Assembly (NCBI GenBank): GCA_017458025.1
Contig: JAFTGG010000228.1
Span: 1-11,331, forward strand
Reading direction: 5' to 3'
From: Oscillospiraceae bacterium
GTDB taxonomy: Bacteria; Bacillota; Clostridia; Oscillospirales; Oscillospiraceae
Length of the DNA stretch: 11,331 bases
Part shown: positions 7,761 through 11,331 of the stretch, piece after piece
Numbering within the stretch: position 1 is the first letter of the stretch
How the letters are laid out: each line of letters begins with the position of its first letter
The notes under the pieces: generated by a model
What the model was told of the DNA's origin: nothing
Seen by the model: the letters and a program-made list of their open reading frames with translations, nothing else
The model's database searches: none
Translations under genes and position numbers: made by a program

Positions 7761-8339
7761 TCAGCCCCTCCACACGCGGGCAAACAGCTTCGCGGCGGCA
7801 AGCCCCACAATCACCGCGACCGCCGACGCGAGCCAGACGGCGGGCAGGATATCGAACGGGTCGGCGCAGCCGAGCGCGGCGCGGACGCCCGCGACCGTCG
7901 TCGGCAGAAGCTGGATCGACGCGGTATTGAGCACGACGAGCAGGCACAGCTCATCGGACGCGACGCCCCCGCTGCCGCGCGCCATAGCGCGGGCGGCGCG
8001 GATCCCCAGCGGCGTCGCCGCGTTGCCGAGGCCGAGCATGTTGGCGGAGAGGTTCGCGGCAATGGTCGCGATGGCGTCCCCGTCGCGGGCGGTCTGCGGC
8101 AAAAGCCGCCGCAGCAGCGGGCGGAACATTTTGGCGAGCAGCGCACTGAGGCCGCTCTGGTTCATGACCTCCATCACACCGGTCCACAGGCACATCACGC
8201 CCGCCATCGAGATGCACAGCTCCACGGCGCTTCTCGCGCCCTCGATCGCCGCGCCGCCGAGCGCGCCGAGGTTGCCCGTGACCGCGCCGAACGCCACCGA
8301 CAGCGCTACCATGCCCGTCCAGACCCATGCCATTGCCAT
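7761..8339 (-). CDS. spmA: Spore maturation protein A
   Basis: SpmA is the partner of SpmB in spore-core dehydration. The 192-residue product (196 in B. subtilis) is a multi-pass membrane protein of the nucleoside-recognition family. Hallmarks are ANLSANMLGLGNAATPLG (95-112) and LNTASIQLLPTTVAG (137-151). The ATG at 8339 has GGGAG about 8 nt upstream. The gene is tightly coupled to spmB. In B. subtilis the pair is under mother-cell sigma-E. Here I see an AT-rich palindrome just upstream but no clear sigma-E or sigma-A -35 box. Presence of the pair indicates an endospore-forming lineage. Confidence 0.94.
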   Translation of the reverse strand: MAMAWVWTGMVALSVAFGAVTGNLGALGGAAIEGARSAVELCISMAGVMCLWTGVMEVMNQSGLSALLAKMFRPLLRRLLPQTARDGDAIATIAANLSANMLGLGNAATPLGIRAARAMARGSGGVASDELCLLVVLNTASIQLLPTTVAGVRAALGCADPFDILPAVWLASAVAVIVGLAAAKLFARVWRG

Positions 8340-8353
8340 AGCCTTTTCTCCCT

Positions 8354-8370
8354 TACATTATAATAATGTA
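8354..8370. promoter_or_regulatory. 17-bp perfect palindrome upstream of spmA
   Basis: TACATTAT-A-ATAATGTA is an exact inverted repeat with one central base, located 15 nt before the spmA start codon. On the minus strand it contains a TATAAT hexamer. It could be an operator overlapping a -10 box. Its centre (TAT-A-ATA) does not match the AAT-N-ATT core of Fur, Zur or PerR boxes, so no regulator is named. Confidence 0.35.
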
Positions 8371-8461
8371 CTTTATGGCGCATGGGGAAAAATAATGCCC
8401 CTTGCAGGGCTGGGCGCCGATTGCATCGGCTGGGCTAGGGCAGGTTCCGCCTGCGGGCGGA

Positions 8462-8520
8462 GTGACTTTTCCGCCGCCGGAAAAGTCACCAAAAGGCCGC
8501 CAGAAACCGCAGGTTTCTGG
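8462..8520. repeat. Two adjacent strong palindromes (dispersed-repeat-like)
   Basis: 8462-8489 has perfect 12-bp arms GTGACTTTTCCG/CGGAAAAGTCAC around CCGC. 8500-8520 has 9-bp arms CCAGAAACC/GGTTTCTGG around GCA. Neither is followed by a T-run on either strand. Together with the flanking 8395-8560 stretch, which holds no believable gene, this looks like repetitive intergenic DNA of the REP or MITE kind. Confidence 0.55.
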
Positions 8521-8558
8521 TCTTACTTTCTGGTTTCTTGGTGGGTTGTGCCGTGTCT

Positions 8559-8656
8559 TTCCGGCGCTCCTTGTCGATACGGGATTCCTCGATTTCCGCT
8601 TGCCGCTCCCTTGGACGCTTATCGGTGCGTTGTGCCTCGAACGAAGCAGCGCCTAC
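8559..8656 (-). repeat. Left copy of a ~97-nt inverted repeat (gene-tail remnant)
   Basis: Read on the minus strand, this stretch matches 9073-9168 on the plus strand. The core (8559-8607) matches in 46 of 49 bases, and the rest is more diverged but shares TAGGCGCTGC and CGAGGCACA. In the frame shared with its partner it encodes a highly charged tail containing EAQRTDKRPRERQAEIEE and IDKERRK. No gene start is credible here, so it is probably a degraded fragment of a repeated coding or intergenic element. Confidence 0.75.
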
Positions 8657-8667
8657 ATATTCTTTAC

Positions 8668-8696
8668 TTGACAGACTTCTCCGTTTATGGTACGTT
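8668..8696 (+). promoter_or_regulatory. Candidate promoter for structured RNA / small ORF
   Basis: A perfect TTGACA (8668-8673) is followed after 17 nt by TACGTT (8691-8696), a weak -10 (TA....T). It lies just ahead of the structured segment and the small ORF, so transcription would begin near 8703. The -35 and spacing are ideal; the -10 is the doubtful part. Confidence 0.45.
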
Positions 8697-8702
8697 CTAT
8701 AT

Positions 8703-8857
8703 GCCAAACCAATCTAATAAGTTAGCATTGCGTGTATTTTTGCATCGGCAAAAATGCACTTTCATTCAATGCACGCATTGCAAACATTGGATTGGTTTGG
8801 CGACCTGAAGGTGCGTTTTTCGTGGCGCGCCCTCGGGTGCGCCATTTTTTGTTTTTT
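8703..8857 (+). ncRNA. Candidate structured RNA (three-way junction) ending in an intrinsic terminator
   Basis: A perfect 12-bp outer helix GCCAAACCAATC/GATTGGTTTGGC (8703-8714/8790-8801) encloses two hairpins. The first is a 12-bp stem with one G-U pair (8732-8743/8748-8759, loop ATCG); the second is a 5-bp stem CAATG/CATTG (8767-8771/8776-8780). A 21-nt linker then leads to a terminator at 8823-8857. In the linker GGTGCG (8810-8815) can pair with CGCGCC (8826-8831), which would break the terminator. The layout fits either a free-standing small RNA or a cis-acting leader of the ORF at 8874. I do not recognise it as a known riboswitch, 6S, SRP or T-box RNA. Confidence 0.45.
8823..8857 (+). 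terminator. Intrinsic terminator before the small ORF
   Basis: A 9-bp GC-rich stem (TGGCGCGCC with GGTGCGCCA, one G-U pair) closes a CTCG loop. It is followed by six T, one G and six more T. It stands between the candidate RNA and the ribosome binding site of the ORF starting at 8874, so transcription of that ORF needs readthrough. Confidence 0.8.
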
Positions 8858-8873
8858 GGGGAGGGGTAATCGC

Positions 8874-9110
8874 ATGGAAACACCGCGAGAAATTTGGTCA
8901 AAGCTGGACGAGGAAAACGTCAAGCTCCATGACGCGTTGGATTTACTGTATGCCATGAGCGAGGCGGCGCGAAGCGATGACCTCGACCACAAGAAATATG
9001 CCAATGCGATAGACTTCGTCTGGGAGCATCTTTGCGGCATCGAAAAACGCTACGCGCTTTTGAATGAAGCCCTAGGCGCTGCCACCCACGAGGCACAGAG
9101 CCGCGATTAG
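8874..9110 (+). CDS. Small protein of unknown function (78 aa), possibly C-terminally truncated
   Basis: I do not recognise this protein. The 78-residue product starts METPREIWSKLDEENVKLHD and is acidic and mostly helical in character, with DLLYAMSEAARSDDLDHKKYA and WEHLCGIEKRYALLNEAL. It has no membrane segment or signal peptide, and single cysteine. The ATG has a strong GGGAGGGG site about 7 nt before it; the frame is open upstream, but only through the terminator. It lies just after the terminator and candidate RNA. Its last codons (from LGAATHEAQSRD) fall in the right inverted repeat, and the aligned left copy reads on through the stop (EAQRTDK). This suggests a premature stop and loss of a charged tail. 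No function is proposed. Confidence 0.6.
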   Translation: METPREIWSKLDEENVKLHDALDLLYAMSEAARSDDLDHKKYANAIDFVWEHLCGIEKRYALLNEALGAATHEAQSRD

Positions 9111-9168
9111 AGAAAACGCAGCGGCAAGCGGAAATCGAGGAACACGGTATCGACAAGGAGCGCCGGAA
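9073..9168 (+). repeat. Right copy of the ~97-nt inverted repeat
   Basis: It matches the reverse complement of 8559-8656, with 46 of 49 identical bases over 9120-9168. Relative to the left copy it has a TAG stop where the other has AAG and, 9-10 bases later, a one-base deletion. After that deletion the shared frame resumes as RQAEIEEHGIDKERRK. It overlaps the last codons of the small ORF. Confidence 0.75.
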
Positions 9169-9191
9169 ACAGAGGCGCACTGTGTCGATAC
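9147..9191. repeat. Inverted repeat GTATCGACA/TGTCGATAC
   Basis: Perfect 9-bp arms at 9147-9155 and 9183-9191 are separated by 27 nt at the outer edge of the right repeat copy. No T-run follows. It may be part of the repeat's own end structure. Confidence 0.4.
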
Positions 9192-9217
9192 GCAATAGCG
9201 CTTTTCTCTACGGAAGT

Positions 9218-9263
9218 TTGAAACCGTTTCTCTTTTGGCGCTCCAAAAGAGAAACGGTTTCAA
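9218..9263. terminator. Perfect 21-bp hairpin after typA (terminator or repeat)
   Basis: Arms 9218-9238 and 9243-9263 are perfectly complementary over 21 bases around a CGCT loop. It lies 13 nt beyond the typA stop codon, so it is the natural candidate for the end of that transcript. Neither strand has a U-run after the stem, so it is not a textbook intrinsic terminator. RNase III processing or a dispersed palindrome are alternatives. Confidence 0.5.
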
Positions 9264-9275
9264 GAAAACGCTCCA

Positions 9276-11102
<1,827 letters not shown>

Positions 11103-11139
11103 AGGTATCAACTCCGATAGGAAATTTTACAACTTTGTT

Positions 11140-11168
11140 AGTATATGACGGTTCGACGGACTTTTCAA
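11140..11168 (-). promoter_or_regulatory. typA promoter (sigma-A type)
   Basis: On the minus strand TTGAAA (11168-11163), a 17-nt spacer and TATACT (11145-11140) form a near-consensus promoter. Transcription would start near 11133, giving a leader of about 30 nt with the GGAG site at 11115-11112. Confidence 0.85.
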
Positions 11169-11187
11169 GATATTTTTCACATTCTCA

Positions 11188-11217
11188 TTGACATTTTGCA
11201 GCAGACTGCGGTAAAAT
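11188..11217 (+). promoter_or_regulatory. tRNA-Arg promoter (sigma-A type)
   Basis: TTGACA (11188-11193), an 18-nt spacer and TAAAAT (11212-11217) point at the tRNA gene, about 21 nt before its first base. The -35 boxes of this promoter and the divergent typA promoter are 19 bp apart. Confidence 0.85.
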
Positions 11218-11238
11218 ATTTAGGCAAATCGTACATAC

Positions 11239-11315
11239 GCCCCCGTAGCTCAGCCGGATAGAGCGTCCGCCTCCTAAGCGGAAGGCCACGCGTTCGAATC
11301 GCGTCGGGGGTGCCA
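11239..11315 (+). tRNA. tRNA-Arg (anticodon CCT)
   Basis: The 77-nt sequence folds into a complete cloverleaf. The acceptor is GCCCCCG/CGGGGGT (first pair G-U), the D-stem GCTC/GAGC, the anticodon stem TCCGC/GCGGA with loop CTCCTAA, and the T-arm ACGCG-TTCGAAT-CGCGT. Discriminator G is followed by an encoded CCA (11313-11315). The anticodon CCT at 11273-11275 reads AGG arginine codons. No terminator is visible before the window ends 16 nt later. Confidence 0.97.
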
Positions 11316-11331
11316 AAAAGAGAGCGCGGCC

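Noticed and set aside
8402..8671. 89-codon plus-strand ORF through the palindrome block
   Set aside because: It is encoded almost entirely by palindromes and the repeat arm, with no ribosome binding site and no family resemblance.
8486..8707. 73-codon charged ORF on the minus strand
   Set aside because: It begins with TTG, has no ribosome binding site and is largely made of the repeat copy and palindromes. Treated as repeat-derived, although its tail matches the other repeat copy.
8703..8801. Retron msr-msd (outer inverted repeats around stem-loops)
   Set aside because: No reverse transcriptase gene lies in or near the region, and the nearby ORF is a 78-aa protein without RT motifs.

Overview
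The window reads as a GC-rich, spore-forming member of the Clostridia (Bacillota), most likely near the Oscillospirales or Christensenellales. The reasons are strong AGGAGG-type ribosome binding sites, TTGACA/TATAAT promoters, the spore-maturation pair spmA-spmB, a zinc-binding (type Z) S14 protein and Firmicutes-like S10/spc gene order. The assignment is an inference from gene content; no database was searched.

Region 1 (1-7164, minus strand) is the S10 cluster running into the spc cluster. In transcription order it holds rpsJ, rplC, rplD, rplW, rplB, rpsS, rplV, rpsC, rplP, rpmC, rpsQ, rplN, rplX, rplE and the first 28 codons of rpsN, which runs off the left edge. A near-consensus promoter (TTGACA-17-TATCAT) lies at 7136-7164, followed by a leader of about 287 nt with a terminator-like hairpin. 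The genes are tightly packed (TAATG overlaps at rplD/rplW and rpsC/rplP), except for a 230-nt spacer between rpsJ and rplC that is filled with hairpins. S3 carries an unusual Arg/Asn/Gly-rich tail of about 84 residues, and L3 a short repeated tail.

Region 2 (7241-8339, minus) is spmA-spmB, a one-nucleotide-spaced pair of membrane proteins for spore maturation. It sits where many Firmicutes carry the str genes (rpsL, rpsG, fusA, tuf).

Region 3 (about 8340-9275) is the only accessory-looking part. It contains palindromic repeats, two near-identical inverted copies (46 of 49 bases in the core) of a roughly 97-nt sequence and, between them on the plus strand, a TTGACA promoter, a candidate three-way-junction RNA, an intrinsic terminator and a 78-codon ORF of unknown function. 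The two repeat copies look like related C-terminal coding tails; the right copy has an in-frame stop and a one-base deletion. This is the best candidate for something undescribed.

Region 4 (9276-11315) holds typA (bipA), a ribosome-associated GTPase, on the minus strand, and a tRNA-Arg(CCT) on the plus strand. They are driven by two divergent, clearly recognisable promoters. A perfect 21-bp hairpin lies just past the typA stop. Overall the window is a translation locus with a sporulation pair and a small repeat-flanked cassette inserted in it.
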